A DNA stretch of 64,000 nt from Cytophagales bacterium. GTDB taxonomy: Bacteria > Bacteroidota > Bacteroidia > Cytophagales > 172606-1. Every line of letters begins with the position of its first letter. The first letter of the stretch is position 1. The stretch covers positions 44,742 through 108,741 of the forward strand of contig JAUJMU010000012.1 of the NCBI GenBank assembly GCA_030446715.1. The letters are read 5' to 3'. The notes beneath the pieces are model-generated. The model saw only the letters and a list, made by a program, of their open reading frames with translations. It was not told where the DNA came from and searched no databases. Below are positions 17,305-27,084 of this stretch, piece by piece. The translations under genes were made by a program, and so were the position numbers.

Positions 17305-17630
17305 ACATTATTTGCTTTGCCAACGACGGGTACAGTATAGTATACACTCAGTTTCGGGTAAACCGGGCACCAGGTACCCGCTTGCCCCGGAGGAGTTCAG
17401 GGAACAGATTTTAGTATTTGAATTGAATTTCAGGCAACTGGCGGATTTACGTTATACATCGGCTGTTGCCAAAATGTTTGCTCTGGCACCGGGTATTTGT
17501 CACAGACTGGCAAAGCTACAGGGGAGAAGCAGCCCTATTTTGGAGTAAAGTAGTCTCAAAACCTACTCCGGGGTGTATTGGCGTCTGGTTATGCGTATTT
17601 TAGCGTTAGTAACACTTCTCTGTACCCACC
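17305..17630. other. Divergent intergenic region
   Basis: This region lies between the divergently read oxygenase and the large secreted protein and must hold both promoters. An ATG at 17591 opens a signal-peptide-like frame (MRILALVTLLCTHLAAF) that is not in frame with the downstream gene and ends at about 17,730. No other structure stands out. Confidence 0.5.
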
Positions 17631-20600
17631 TTGCCGCTTTTCCGCAGCCTTTCCGGGGCAATCCGCCTGCTGGGGTGGACAATCAGTCTGCTGACTGGCT
17701 GCTGGTTGCAATCCCATGCCCAGACTGGTAACCTGCGGGTAAAGTGGATAAAGAGTACCGGGGAACCTCAAACGGTTGATTCGCTTACTATTGCGCCGGG
17801 TACGCTGAAAGTGCTTTTCCCGGCTCAGTCGCCGGCCGGGTTCCGGTACGATGCCACCGGAAATACCCTCGGAATAACCGGCAGCAACCTGCCCGATTCA
17901 ATGCTGATCAGTTACCGGACCTTTCCCGTAAACCTCACCAGAGCAGCCTTTCACCGCGACCCCAAAAGCTACGATACCATTGCCGATTTCGGCGGCAAAG
18001 ACCCGCTGGCACCTTCTATCCGGGAACGCCGGGAAGAATTTTTTGCCACCAAAGGCATAACCAAGTCTGGCAGCCTGACGCGGGGTAGTTCGTTTGGCAA
18101 CGCGCAGAATGTGTTCGTCAACTCTGCCCTTAATCTACAACTGGAGGGCCAGCTGTCGGATGACGTCACCATCAACGCCGTGATTTCGGACCAGAATGTT
18201 CCTTACCAGCCGGAAGGCAATACCCAGCAACTGCGCGACTTTGACCGGGTATTTGTCCAACTGACCGGCAAAGGCTGGAAGCTGATGGCCGGCGACGTGG
18301 TGCTGCGCAATCCGGTACGCATCTACGGAGACCGGGAACCTGCTCATTTTCTGCGCTACTACCGCAGCGTACAGGGTGGTCAGGCTGAAGCCAGGTATAC
18401 CAGCATTGGCGGAAGCCAGGCGGTAACCTCGGTGGGTGTGGCCATTTCCAAAGGCAAATTTGCCTCCATGCCAGTGCCGGTAAATGAGGGAGTGCAGGGG
18501 CCTTACCGGCTGAGGGGCCCGGCCAATGAACGGTTTATCATCGTGCTGGCCAACAGCGAACGGGTGTATCTGGACGGCCGGCTGCTGGAAAGGGGTTTTG
18601 AGTACGACTACGTGGTTGATTACAACACGGCCGAAATCACCTTTACCCCGAACGTGGTCATTACCCAGTATTCCCGGGTGCGGGTGGACTTTGAATATTC
18701 CGACCGCAATTACAGCCGTACCATTCTCACGGCCGCGCACCGGCAGGAAAGGGGCAAGTTCCGGTTTTTTACCAACTTTTATCAGGAAAAAGACAATCCG
18801 CGTAATCCGCTGACCCTGCAACTGACGGATGCCGACAAGATAGCCCTGCAGGCCGCAGGCGACCAGACGGAAGGCGCCTTGCTGCCGGCCGTATCACTGC
18901 TGGAAACATACAGCCCTTCGCTGATTTCCTACCGGCAAGTGGATACCCTGATAGAAGGCCGGGTTTACCGGCTGTACCAGTACGAAAATGATCCGTCACA
19001 CACCCTGTACCAGCTGCAGTTTACGGAGGTAGGCCTGGGGCAGGGTAATTATCAGTTGCTCCGCACTACCGCCAACGGCCGTATTTATGGCTGGGTGGCT
19101 CCGCAGAGCGGCATTCCTCAGGGAAGTTTCGAGCCGGTCCGGCTGGTGCCATTGCCTGCGCAGCGCAATCTGCTGGCGGTAGGAGGGGAGTATGCCCCCA
19201 GTTCAGAAGAATCTTTTTTCGCCGAAGGAGCTTTTTCAAAACTGGACCAGAACCTGTACTCTCCGCTCAACGCCGGCGACGACAACGGACAAGCCCTCAA
19301 AATCGGCTATGTCAACCGCGGCAAGCCGCTGGCCCTGGTACCGGGCTACGCATGGGTGGGCGGCATTGATTTTGAACGCGACAGCCGTTTCTTCCGGCCG
19401 GTAGACCGGTTCCGGGCGGTGGAGTTTGACCGCGACTGGAGCATAGATGCTGCCGATACCCTGCCTGCTGATGACCACATTTTCAACGTCCGTCTGGGGA
19501 TTCAGAAAATGAGCACGAGTCCGGCCAGTACCTCCCCAGCGCCACGGGAAGACCATCCGCTGGCGGCTCCGCAGGCCGTAATCACCACCGATCCGGCACC
19601 ATCCGCCTCTTTTCTGCCGCCGCCGGCGGCTGACCGTCTGATGTACAGGTTCAGCTGGCGTGAACGCGGTGATGCCGTCAGCGGCTGGCAGCAAAGCGTT
19701 GAGGGGACAAAAACTTTGGGCAACCTGCTGGTACAGACCAATGCCTTCTGGCTGCGTTCCGAAAAAGAGAATACCCGCTCCGAATGGACGCGCCTGCAGG
19801 CTACGGCTTCGTATCGCACAAAATTTTTGATTCCCGGTTATTCTTTCAGTCTGGATAAAAATCGCCTGACCAGCCGGTTTGTCTCCGATTCGGTAGTCGG
19901 TTCGGCCATTGATTTTGAAGAAAACCGCGTGTTCATGCATACGGGTGACTCGCTGCGAACCCGCTGGCGGGCCGATTACAGCATCCGGCAGGATTACGTG
20001 CCGCTGGATGGCCGGATGGCGAAAAATACGCTGGCCCGTATGGCAAGTACCAACCTGCAAACCAGCCTGAAGGGCAACGATATCGGCATCACGGCCACTT
20101 ACCGCACTTCTGACAACCTGAATCCTCTGCGGGAGCTGCCCGGTGAAGAAACGGCGATGGGAAGGCTGGACTGGAACGGCAACTGGCTGGGCCGCAGCGT
20201 ACGTTCCGAACTGACCTACGCCACGGCGACGGGCCGCGAACTGCGCCGCGAATACGTGTTTCTGCCCGTCCCGACCGGGGCCGGCACCCACACATGGCGC
20301 GACGACAACGGTGACGGCAAGCAGCAGCTGAATGAATTTTACGAGGCCATCAACCCCGACGAGAAAAACTTCGCCAAGTTTTTTGTGCCTACGGATGAGT
20401 ACGTACGCGCCTACACCCAAAACTTCAGCTACCGCCTCAACCTTACCGCCCCGGCAGGCTGGCGGGCGCAGGGGCCGGTGCTGTCGGTGTTGTCACGGCT
20501 CTCTTCCGTATCGGCGTGGACCATCAGCCGCAAAACCACTGCCAGCAATGGTCCCGGCCGCTGGATACCTTTGGTGGCCGCGCCTGATACTTCGGTGCTT

Positions 20601-21254
20601 TCCACGCAGGAGGCCGTAAGGTCGGCATTGTTCTACAACCGGGCCAGCCCCGTGTACGGCCTCGACCTGAACTGGCTGCGCACCCAAAACCGGCAGCTGC
20701 TGACGGGCGGCTTCGAGGCCCGGAATGCGGATGAGTGGCGGCTCAACGGACGGCTGAACCTGGGACGGGAGTACAGCCTGAGGGGCACGGCAGCGCACCT
20801 GCTGCGGGGAAACCGGTCCGACTTTCTCACGGGCCGCACCTACCAGGTGGAGGCCCGGCAGATCGGTCCCGAACTGGCTTACCAGCCCCGGGCCGGCTTC
20901 CGGATCACCGGCTCATATCTCTATTCTCTCAAGCAGAATACGGCTGCTGAAAATCAGGGCGAAAATGCCCTCTCCAACGCCCTGGCCCTGGAAGCGAGGT
21001 GGGCGAAAGTATCTAAAAGTACCCTTACGGCCACGGCCCGCCGGACGCAGATTCAGTTTAGCGGCCAGGTCAATTCTCCCCTCGGATACGAATTGCTGGA
21101 AGCGCTGCAGCCCGGCACCAACTGGAACTGGTCACTCAACTGGCAGCAGCGGCTCTCCAACGGCCTGCAGATGAACATCAATTACGAAGGCCGGCAGTCG
21201 GGCGGACAGCGGGTCGTGCACATCGGCCGGATGATGGTGTCCGCGCTGTTTTAA
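17631..21254 (+). CDS. Large secreted beta-rich protein of unknown function, probable outer-membrane barrel
   Basis: I do not recognise a named family for this 1207-residue protein. It has a signal peptide (about residues 10-30, ending LQSHAQ). Residues 150-360 are a conserved-looking block with LRDFDRVFVQLTGKGWKLMA, GDREPAHFLRYYRSVQGG, ERVYLDGRLLERGFEYDYVV and VDFEYSDRNYSRTIL. The second half is a long series of alternating polar and aromatic strands ending GRMMVSALF, with a terminal Phe as in outer membrane barrels. An Asp-rich loop (HTWRDDNGDGKQQLNEFYEA) looks like an EF-hand-type calcium site. No ATG precedes the signal peptide in this frame; the start given is TTG. A frameshift near the start, using the ATG at 17591, is the alternative. 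Confidence 0.75.
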   Translation: MPLFRSLSGAIRLLGWTISLLTGCWLQSHAQTGNLRVKWIKSTGEPQTVDSLTIAPGTLKVLFPAQSPAGFRYDATGNTLGITGSNLPDSMLISYRTFPVNLTRAAFHRDPKSYDTIADFGGKDPLAPSIRERREEFFATKGITKSGSLTRGSSFGNAQNVFVNSALNLQLEGQLSDDVTINAVISDQNVPYQPEGNTQQLRDFDRVFVQLTGKGWKLMAGDVVLRNPVRIYGDREPAHFLRYYRSVQGGQAEARYTSIGGSQAVTSVGVAISKGKFASMPVPVNEGVQGPYRLRGPANERFIIVLANSERVYLDGRLLERGFEYDYVVDYNTAEITFTPNVVITQYSRVRVDFEYSDRNYSRTILTAAHRQERGKFRFFTNFYQEKDNPRNPLTLQLTDADKIALQAAGDQTEGALLPAVSLLETYSPSLISYRQVDTLIEGRVYRLYQYENDPSHTLYQLQFTEVGLGQGNYQLLRTTANGRIYGWVAPQSGIPQGSFEPVRLVPLPAQRNLLAVGGEYAPSSEESFFAEGAFSKLDQNLYSPLNAGDDNGQALKIGYVNRGKPLALVPGYAWVGGIDFERDSRFFRPVDRFRAVEFDRDWSIDAADTLPADDHIFNVRLGIQKMSTSPASTSPAPREDHPLAAPQAVITTDPAPSASFLPPPAADRLMYRFSWRERGDAVSGWQQSVEGTKTLGNLLVQTNAFWLRSEKENTRSEWTRLQATASYRTKFLIPGYSFSLDKNRLTSRFVSDSVVGSAIDFEENRVFMHTGDSLRTRWRADYSIRQDYVPLDGRMAKNTLARMASTNLQTSLKGNDIGITATYRTSDNLNPLRELPGEETAMGRLDWNGNWLGRSVRSELTYATATGRELRREYVFLPVPTGAGTHTWRDDNGDGKQQLNEFYEAINPDEKNFAKFFVPTDEYVRAYTQNFSYRLNLTAPAGWRAQGPVLSVLSRLSSVSAWTISRKTTASNGPGRWIPLVAAPDTSVLSTQEAVRSALFYNRASPVYGLDLNWLRTQNRQLLTGGFEARNADEWRLNGRLNLGREYSLRGTAAHLLRGNRSDFLTGRTYQVEARQIGPELAYQPRAGFRITGSYLYSLKQNTAAENQGENALSNALALEARWAKVSKSTLTATARRTQIQFSGQVNSPLGYELLEALQPGTNWNWSLNWQQRLSNGLQMNINYEGRQSGGQRVVHIGRMMVSALF

Positions 21255-21335
21255 CCTTTGTTAACACAAATTTAAAGACCGCATTGGTTACCTTGCGTGC
21301 CGAACAGTTTGCGCAAACCCCTTCTTTTTGTTCCG

Positions 21336-22601
21336 ATGACATTCCTACGCCTGCCTTTTCTCTGCTGCCTGATGATGATTCCGGGTCTGCTTTCTCTGGC
21401 GCAGGCCCAGCCGGTGGTGGTGGTAACCGAGATCCGGCAGGTAGTAAAGCTGGTGCCGGCGTGGCGGAGTGTGCTCAGCGAGGAGAGCTTTCCCGACTAT
21501 TTTGGTGAGGATACGCTGCTGCACCGGCAGGTGCTGGCCCAGACGGGGCAGCTGTTGCAAAAGAAATGGGAGGGGGCGCAGGTAAAATTCATCCGGGAGG
21601 GCCGCATTGGGTTCACGCGTTCCGGGCAGGCCTTTCTGCCACCGCCGGCCATATCCGGAAATCCGGAGGAAGGCGACATTTTCGTTGCAATCGTGCAGGG
21701 CATCAATCCCACCACCACTGCCACCGATGCTGCCGGTATGCCGGTTACCTATTTTACAAACGTGCTCAGTGTAAGGGCCGAGGATAAGTCCGGTAAAGTA
21801 GTATGGGAGAGCCGGATAACGGCCCCGTTTGGTACGGCCTGCAAGCCGGGCAGTCCGTACGGTGCCGCGGAAATGAGTCCCGGAGACTGGGAAAAGCTTT
21901 TTGTGTCTTCCTTTTCCGCTGCTCTGGAAAATACCTCCCGACGCCTGCCGATGACTACTTTTCACCGCCCGCCGTTCAGCCATCCGCAGTACGAAAGCTT
22001 TCTGAAGGAGGCCCGGCCCCTGACCATGCACGAAACGGTTGGCGATGTACTGCTCCGCAAAGGCGATGCCCGTAAGATCAGGTTTACTTTCGGAGAAGGC
22101 CGGAGTGCAGCGAACTACGAAATAGACCAGCAGTTTGTAGGCAATCCGGAGATGCCAACGGGACTGTCTCTTACCAAAGGTATTCTGCGGAACCGTGGTA
22201 CGGGCCAGGAATATGAAATCATTGCGGAGTTTTTTCTGCCCACTGACCAGCCGGCCACTGTAGCCGGACGGAGGCGGCAGCCGGTGTCGGTGCGGTGTAC
22301 CGCCGGAGGACTGCTGGCCGGTAAGTTTACGCTTACGCCGGCCGTTTTTGAGGGCCAGTGGGGATACGATGTGTATACCATCCGGAAAATATCCCCCAGG
22401 AATACCTTTGAAATCCGGAACAACGACAAACTGCTGGCCATTGCCCAGAAGGGTGGACTAAGCGGAACCTCCGCTAAGACCCGCAACACCTGGTTTCTGC
22501 TGGACAAGAAGCTGGAAGGCGGCGATGCTACCGAACTCGAAACCGTCTGGCTTGCCTTCCAGATGGCCCTGCAGTTTGGGCAGGACTTTCTGGATTATTG
22601 A
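21336..22601 (+). CDS. Secreted protein of unknown function
   Basis: I do not recognise this 421-residue protein. It begins with a signal peptide (MTFLRLPFLCCLMMIPGLLS, cleavage after AQA), which sets the ATG start at 21336 instead of an upstream GTG. The mature part is a mix of strands and helices, with Trp-rich segments and basic surface patches (VAGRRRQPVSVRC). No catalytic motif, membrane helix or sorting domain is visible. It lies about 80 bases after the large beta-rich protein gene and reads in the same direction, so the two may be co-transcribed and work together in the periplasm or at the outer membrane. That link is inferred from position only. Confidence 0.7.
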   Translation: MTFLRLPFLCCLMMIPGLLSLAQAQPVVVVTEIRQVVKLVPAWRSVLSEESFPDYFGEDTLLHRQVLAQTGQLLQKKWEGAQVKFIREGRIGFTRSGQAFLPPPAISGNPEEGDIFVAIVQGINPTTTATDAAGMPVTYFTNVLSVRAEDKSGKVVWESRITAPFGTACKPGSPYGAAEMSPGDWEKLFVSSFSAALENTSRRLPMTTFHRPPFSHPQYESFLKEARPLTMHETVGDVLLRKGDARKIRFTFGEGRSAANYEIDQQFVGNPEMPTGLSLTKGILRNRGTGQEYEIIAEFFLPTDQPATVAGRRRQPVSVRCTAGGLLAGKFTLTPAVFEGQWGYDVYTIRKISPRNTFEIRNNDKLLAIAQKGGLSGTSAKTRNTWFLLDKKLEGGDATELETVWLAFQMALQFGQDFLDY

Positions 22602-22632
22602 ATAGTTGTTCGTTGTTGGTTATTCGTTGTTG
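22602..22632 (+). repeat. Dispersed GTAGTTGTTCG repeat, copy 2
   Basis: ATAGTTGTTCGTTGTTGG and a TATTCGTTGTTG tail lie directly after the stop codon of the secreted protein gene. The 62,591-62,620 copy on the opposite strand is nearly the same. Together with copy 3 it can form an imperfect inverted repeat over the convergent gene ends. Confidence 0.65.
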
Positions 22633-22715
22633 AGCAGTTGTTACAGCACTGCCAACCCCATCCTGAATGGCCTCATTCGTCTGGTTGCCAACAGATTTAA
22701 ATCAGGTAATTTTCG

Positions 22716-22739
22716 CAACGAACAACCAACAACTACTTA
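22716..22739 (-). repeat. Dispersed GTAGTTGTTGG repeat, copy 3
   Basis: Read on the minus strand, this copy starts with the TAA stop codon of the patatin gene and continues GTAGTTGTTGGTTGTTCGTT. It differs from the copy after rlpA at one base. Confidence 0.7.
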
Positions 22740-25046
22740 AAGCGGAGGTCCGGCGTTGACCGGTAGCGTCTGCGGGTAGCGGGCGGGCAGGTCGAGCCAG
22801 GTGCCCAGTTGCCGGATGGCTTCCTGGTTGCGCTGGCTTAAAATAGCCTCCCGGATACCGGATTTTTCCCGTTCGGTGAGGCGCCAGCTGAGGGAGGCTC
22901 TTTCAGGCTTTCGGATGCTTCCCGCCGTAACCGGGGCAGAAGCACTGGCGGTGCCTCCTTCCGTATACATGAGGTCGGCCTGCAGCAGCGGAACGGCCAG
23001 CCAGCGGGCAGCGTATTGAAGGCTGTTGTCATTCTGAATGTCCTGCCAGTAGCTCCAGTTGCGGTAGAGGCTGCCCACCGGCGTAAATATCTTATCTACC
23101 AGGGACTGATCCAGGCTCTTCTCAATGCTGTGTTCTTTGGGCGTGTCACGGACAGCCAGCAGAATCACGCCTGAGGTGTTCTCATTGAGCCAGTGGCGGA
23201 ACACGTACATGAACCTGACGGCATCCGATACGCCGAAATTATCAGCCAGACCGGCATCCATGATTTCCATAGCCGGTGTACTGGGCAGGCTTACATTGGG
23301 TGTGATATAGGGAAAGGTGGCATTCATGCGCAGGGCGCTGAGAAAACGCAGGCTGTCGGCATTCTGGCTGGCAAAGAAACGCTTGAATTCCACTCCCTTT
23401 ATCTTTTGCCCGTCCCCTTTTCCGAACATGGGCAGCGGTGCACTCATGTAAGACAGCGGCTGGGAAGAGATATAGAGTTTACGGCCGTCATTCACGATGG
23501 TAGGGGCCAGCACCAGCATAGGAATCCGGGCCAGCCTCTCCGGCTCAGCGTAGGCGATGAGCGGCTTGTCGAGTACAGAGCCAGTGTTTTGGTTCAGTTG
23601 CTGCTCAAAGGCGTAGCCGCGGTCCTTGTAATAGCGGTTGCCGTTGTAGTCAAATTTCTGAAACTTGAACAGCAAATCGCTGACCACAAAGGTAAAGGCG
23701 ATGGCATTCAGGTTGTCATAGCCCATGTTATCCAGGTACGCTTCATTATAAGGGTTATAGCGGGCATCGGTCTGACTGCGCAGGTGAAGTTCACGGAAAT
23801 AGCTGGCCCCGATGGCCCCGCCCGAAGCACCGGTCATCAGAAAGGTATGGCGCATCAACTGGCCCTCCAGCCGCTGGTCGGTATACTGCAGGGCCCGCAT
23901 GGTCCACAAGGCCGCCCGCTGTCCGCCGCCGCTGGTGCAGATCAGGATCATTTTCGGCTTTTGTCCGGGCGGAAACTTAGCCCGCCACCGTTCCAGAATG
24001 GCTTTGGTAGAATCAATGTCGGACCGGACCAGTCCGGCGCTGCTCAGGCGGCTGAGGGTATTTACATTGTAAACCGCTTTTTGCGTACCATAGTCGAGGC
24101 CAAACGCAGCGTAGTCGGATTGAATGAGGTGGTATTTGACCAGCAGGTTGAGCACCACCAGAAAACCGACAAGGGCAGTGCCGGCCCAGCGGCGAAGCCA
24201 GAAATTTATAGCCCCGGCAAACAGCACCAGCAGCGTAAGCAGGAGCAGGATACTGGCCCCCGCCGGAATCTGGAACCCGGGCCGGTCGCGGAAAATGCCC
24301 AGCCCGATCACAACGAAGAAGACAAAGCACTGGATGATAAAGGCGTTCTGATGATTTTGCCGGAGTACCTGCAGGGCAGCCGTCAGGTCCATCAGCTGAC
24401 CTTCGGCTTTCCGGATAGCCATACGGGCAGTGATAAAATAATCAACCCGGATGCGGTTGTGCCGGATCTGCTCCGCTTTGCGCATTACGTTGACGCGGGT
24501 GATTTTGCGCCGGCGGAACGGTGCGTGTACGCTGCTGGCCAACACCTTGAAAATGTCTTTGTTGGTGCCCGTAAAGTAAAGAGCCATCAGGGCTGTTGTC
24601 AGGCCGCAGCCCAGCACCAGGCCGAAGGATTCCCACAGAATAGCACCGATGCTTTCAACTTCATTATCCAGCTGAGACCGGATGAAACATATCAGGTAAA
24701 TGCTCAGGAATGTCAGCGGAATAGGGCTGTTATTGATGCAGAACTTGGTAAACGGGTCTTTCTCGTTGCCCAGAAAACTGAACCGGTGGGCATCCAGAAT
24801 GTAACAGGTGATGTGAAAGGCCATGATAAAGCCCCCGACTGCCACGCCCATGATGACCAAACCCGCAAAACTGACTTCGTGGTTGTATTCGGGATCCACA
24901 AAAAGATACGGCAGGCCGAAAATGCGGCCGAAGCCCCCGACCAGACAACCGAACAGAATACCCCAGCACAGGAGCAGCCACTGATTTTTCTTGACGTGCA
25001 GAACCAGCAATTGCACGGGGAATGAGTACCAAAAACCAGTAAGCAT
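22737..25046 (-). CDS. Membrane-anchored patatin-like phospholipase
   Basis: The 769-residue protein has two parts. The first 330 residues hold about six to eight membrane helices in two groups (for example LLCWGILFGCLVGGFGRIFG and FIIQCFVFFVVIGLGIF). The C-terminal part is a patatin domain: the oxyanion loop TSGGGQRAALW, the nucleophile elbow TGASGGAIG (G-x-S-x-G) and the catalytic Asp in MDAGLADNFGVSD. Such Ser-Asp dyad enzymes hydrolyse acyl esters of phospholipids. I use the ATG at 25046, since the 60 codons before it look non-coding and the first helix follows closely. A bacterial patatin with a long integral membrane part is uncommon; it may remodel membrane lipids in place. Its lipid substrate is not known. 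Confidence 0.85.
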   Translation of the reverse strand: MLTGFWYSFPVQLLVLHVKKNQWLLLCWGILFGCLVGGFGRIFGLPYLFVDPEYNHEVSFAGLVIMGVAVGGFIMAFHITCYILDAHRFSFLGNEKDPFTKFCINNSPIPLTFLSIYLICFIRSQLDNEVESIGAILWESFGLVLGCGLTTALMALYFTGTNKDIFKVLASSVHAPFRRRKITRVNVMRKAEQIRHNRIRVDYFITARMAIRKAEGQLMDLTAALQVLRQNHQNAFIIQCFVFFVVIGLGIFRDRPGFQIPAGASILLLLTLLVLFAGAINFWLRRWAGTALVGFLVVLNLLVKYHLIQSDYAAFGLDYGTQKAVYNVNTLSRLSSAGLVRSDIDSTKAILERWRAKFPPGQKPKMILICTSGGGQRAALWTMRALQYTDQRLEGQLMRHTFLMTGASGGAIGASYFRELHLRSQTDARYNPYNEAYLDNMGYDNLNAIAFTFVVSDLLFKFQKFDYNGNRYYKDRGYAFEQQLNQNTGSVLDKPLIAYAEPERLARIPMLVLAPTIVNDGRKLYISSQPLSYMSAPLPMFGKGDGQKIKGVEFKRFFASQNADSLRFLSALRMNATFPYITPNVSLPSTPAMEIMDAGLADNFGVSDAVRFMYVFRHWLNENTSGVILLAVRDTPKEHSIEKSLDQSLVDKIFTPVGSLYRNWSYWQDIQNDNSLQYAARWLAVPLLQADLMYTEGGTASASAPVTAGSIRKPERASLSWRLTEREKSGIREAILSQRNQEAIRQLGTWLDLPARYPQTLPVNAGPPL

Positions 25047-25457
25047 AGGGGATGTGGCAAAAGTTGTAAATTTTATAAATAATCTACAATCAAAGTCTTT
25101 GCCATTCTCTCCGGAACTGACATCCGGCAGAGGACTAAGTAAATTACAGGTAATGGCCTGAATGGAAAAGTAAGGCCGGAAGATCAACTCTCCCGGTATT
25201 GCTGCGGGGTGCTGCATGTGGTACACCAGGGCACCCGGCTTCGGGAATGGCAGTACACGCAGCAGAAATTCCGGTATGAAGGAACCTGTCGCTAATGTGT
25301 CAGAATATTATTTTGATTAAAATCACATTATCCCATTTGATAGTTATATTCTGCTGTATTATCGATAGATAATTTTGTCAGATTTTTAATTTAGTTGCAG
25401 TTGCCTCTGATAATCACTACTTTTAGCTGTCCACCCATCTGTAAACCCTCTTATCCT
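25047..25457. other. Divergent intergenic region
   Basis: This region lies between the patatin gene (minus) and the aminotransferase (plus). The part at 25,290-25,400 is AT-rich and is the likely promoter region. It includes a short inverted repeat, TGATT-AA-AATCA, at 25,314-25,325. No gene is supported here. Confidence 0.45.
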
Positions 25458-26625
25458 ATGCCGTCCCGCTTTACCCGCCGTGAATGGTTGAAGTCAGGCA
25501 CCACCTGGCCACCGGAATTGCTTTCGGAGCCCCGTCCCTGCAGGCGCTGGCAACCGACACCTCCCGCCGTCATCAGTTACTGGCCCGGCACTACGAAGCC
25601 CGGCTGCTGGCCGGTATGCCTCCGCTGAAAGCCCGCCTGTTTGCCAACGAAAATCCCTTCGGTCCGTCCGAGAAGGCCAAACAGGCCATTATTGATTCGC
25701 TCAGGGACAGCTACATGTACGCCTTTATGTCCATGAAACAACTGGTAAGCCAGACAGCGCAGGAAGAAGGCGTGAAGGAAGAAAATATTCTGCTGGGAGC
25801 CGGTTCGTCGGAACTGCTGCTGGCGGCGGCGCTGCACTACACGCTGAGTACCAAAGGCGGCAAAATTGTATCGGCTGATCCTTCATACACCTGGATGATG
25901 GAAGCGGCCGTAGAACACGGCGGCGGCTGGGAAAAGGTGCCTCTCACCAAAGATTACATGCACGACCTCGACGGCATGGAGAAGCGGGTAAATGCGGGCA
26001 CCAGTCTCGTTTACATCTGTAATCCCAACAACCCCACAGGCACGGTTGTAAATCCGGAGAAACTCAGGTCCTTTTGCGAAGCCGTTTCCCGAAAGAAACC
26101 CGTATTTGTGGATGAAGCCTATATTGACTACACCGACGACCCTAAAAAGCATTCGATGGTAGACTGCGTGCGCAAGGGACAGAATGTGATGGTGGCCCGA
26201 ACCTTCTCCAAACTGCACGCCTTTGCCGGATTGCGGGTGGGGTATCTCGTGGCCCAGCCTGCTACGATCAAGCTTATGAAAAAATACTGTTCCGGCGGCT
26301 TCGACATGTCGGCTCCCTCGGTGGCGGCTGCAACGGCCAGTCTGCAGGATACGGAGTTCAGGGAATATGCCCGGGCTAAAAATGCCGAATCCAAGGCTTT
26401 TCTCTGTAAGACGCTGAAAGAGGAGGGTATGAATACATACCGTCGCATGCCAATTTCGTACTTTTCCCGCTGAAGATGAACGGCAAGAAGTTTACCGAAG
26501 AGATGATGAAGCGCGGCGTCGGCGTGCGGTACTGGGAGTTCAACAACCAGCAATGGAGCCGCGTGAGCATGGGCACGCCGGAACAGATGAACCATTTCGC
26601 CGAGGCTTTCCGGCAACTGAGCTAA
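25458..26625 (+). pseudogene. PLP-dependent aminotransferase (histidinol-phosphate aminotransferase-like), two frameshifts
   Basis: Three frames have to be joined to read the full protein of about 389 residues. The first gives a twin-arginine leader (MPSRFTRREWLKSGT). The second, from about 25,505, gives LATGIAFGAPSLQAL and most of the enzyme: ANENPFGPSEKAKQAI, GAGSSELLLAAAL, YICNPNNPTGTVV, VDEAYIDYTD and the PLP lysine in ARTFSKLHAFAGLRVGY. The third, from about 26,430, gives YIPSHANFVLFPLKMNGKKF to the stop. Both breaks fit loss of one base (in ACCACC(C)TGG and in ATG(G)AA). The fold is class I/II, HisC-like. The leader suggests export to the periplasm, which sets it apart from the histidine pathway enzyme. 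The breaks may be sequencing errors. Confidence 0.8.
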
Positions 26626-27084
26626 CCGGTTGGGCTGATATAGCAACTGTAAATCGGGTACGGTACTAAATCCGCAAGGGTTTGAAAAGCTTGCGGGTTA
26701 AAAAGTAACGCGTCACTACAGATCAGTTACGTCCGCTACAGGTAGAGGTTGCGTGTTGAGTAGATATGTTGCCAAGCTGATTTTGCCCGGATACTTTTTT
26801 GTATTTATGGGCATGGGATGCCGTTCCTTCAGGGGCGGCATTTTTTTGCTGCTTATTTCCTTACAACAATTTATTCATTAATCTGCTTATCTTAATAAGC
26901 ATTGTGATTAGTGGCTGTGGCTACTTTGTGTACATTTTGCTAAATTTATTGACGGTAGAATCAGAATAAGTGATTGGCTGTATCGATTTGTTTATTGGCG
27001 GGCGAAGTTCAGATCAATACCTGGTGCGCCTGAGTCAGCCAGACATTCTGTCAACTTCCTTTGCCAACATTGCTTCCTGACCTT
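26626..27084. other. Intergenic region with a terminator
   Basis: The only structure I see is the intrinsic terminator at 26,818-26,847 and a weaker hairpin at 26,669-26,699 (arms AATCCGCAAG and CTTGCGGGTT). The AT-rich part after 26,860 probably holds the promoter of the following STAS-like gene. Confidence 0.5.
26818..26847 (+). terminator. Intrinsic terminator
   Basis: ATGCCGTTCC and GGGGCGGCAT pair with two G-T wobbles around a 4-base loop and are followed by seven T. It lies 190 bases after the aminotransferase gene. Confidence 0.75.

Noticed and set aside
19236..20420. 394-codon minus-strand frame inside the large surface protein gene
   Set aside because: Antisense to a continuous 1207-residue frame with a signal peptide. 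The translation has low-complexity His/Arg/Val text and no motif.
23193..25025. 610-codon open frame on the plus strand opposite the patatin gene
   Set aside because: It lies wholly inside the patatin gene on the other strand, shows no motif, and arises from the codon pattern of that gene. The patatin reading has catalytic motifs and membrane helices.
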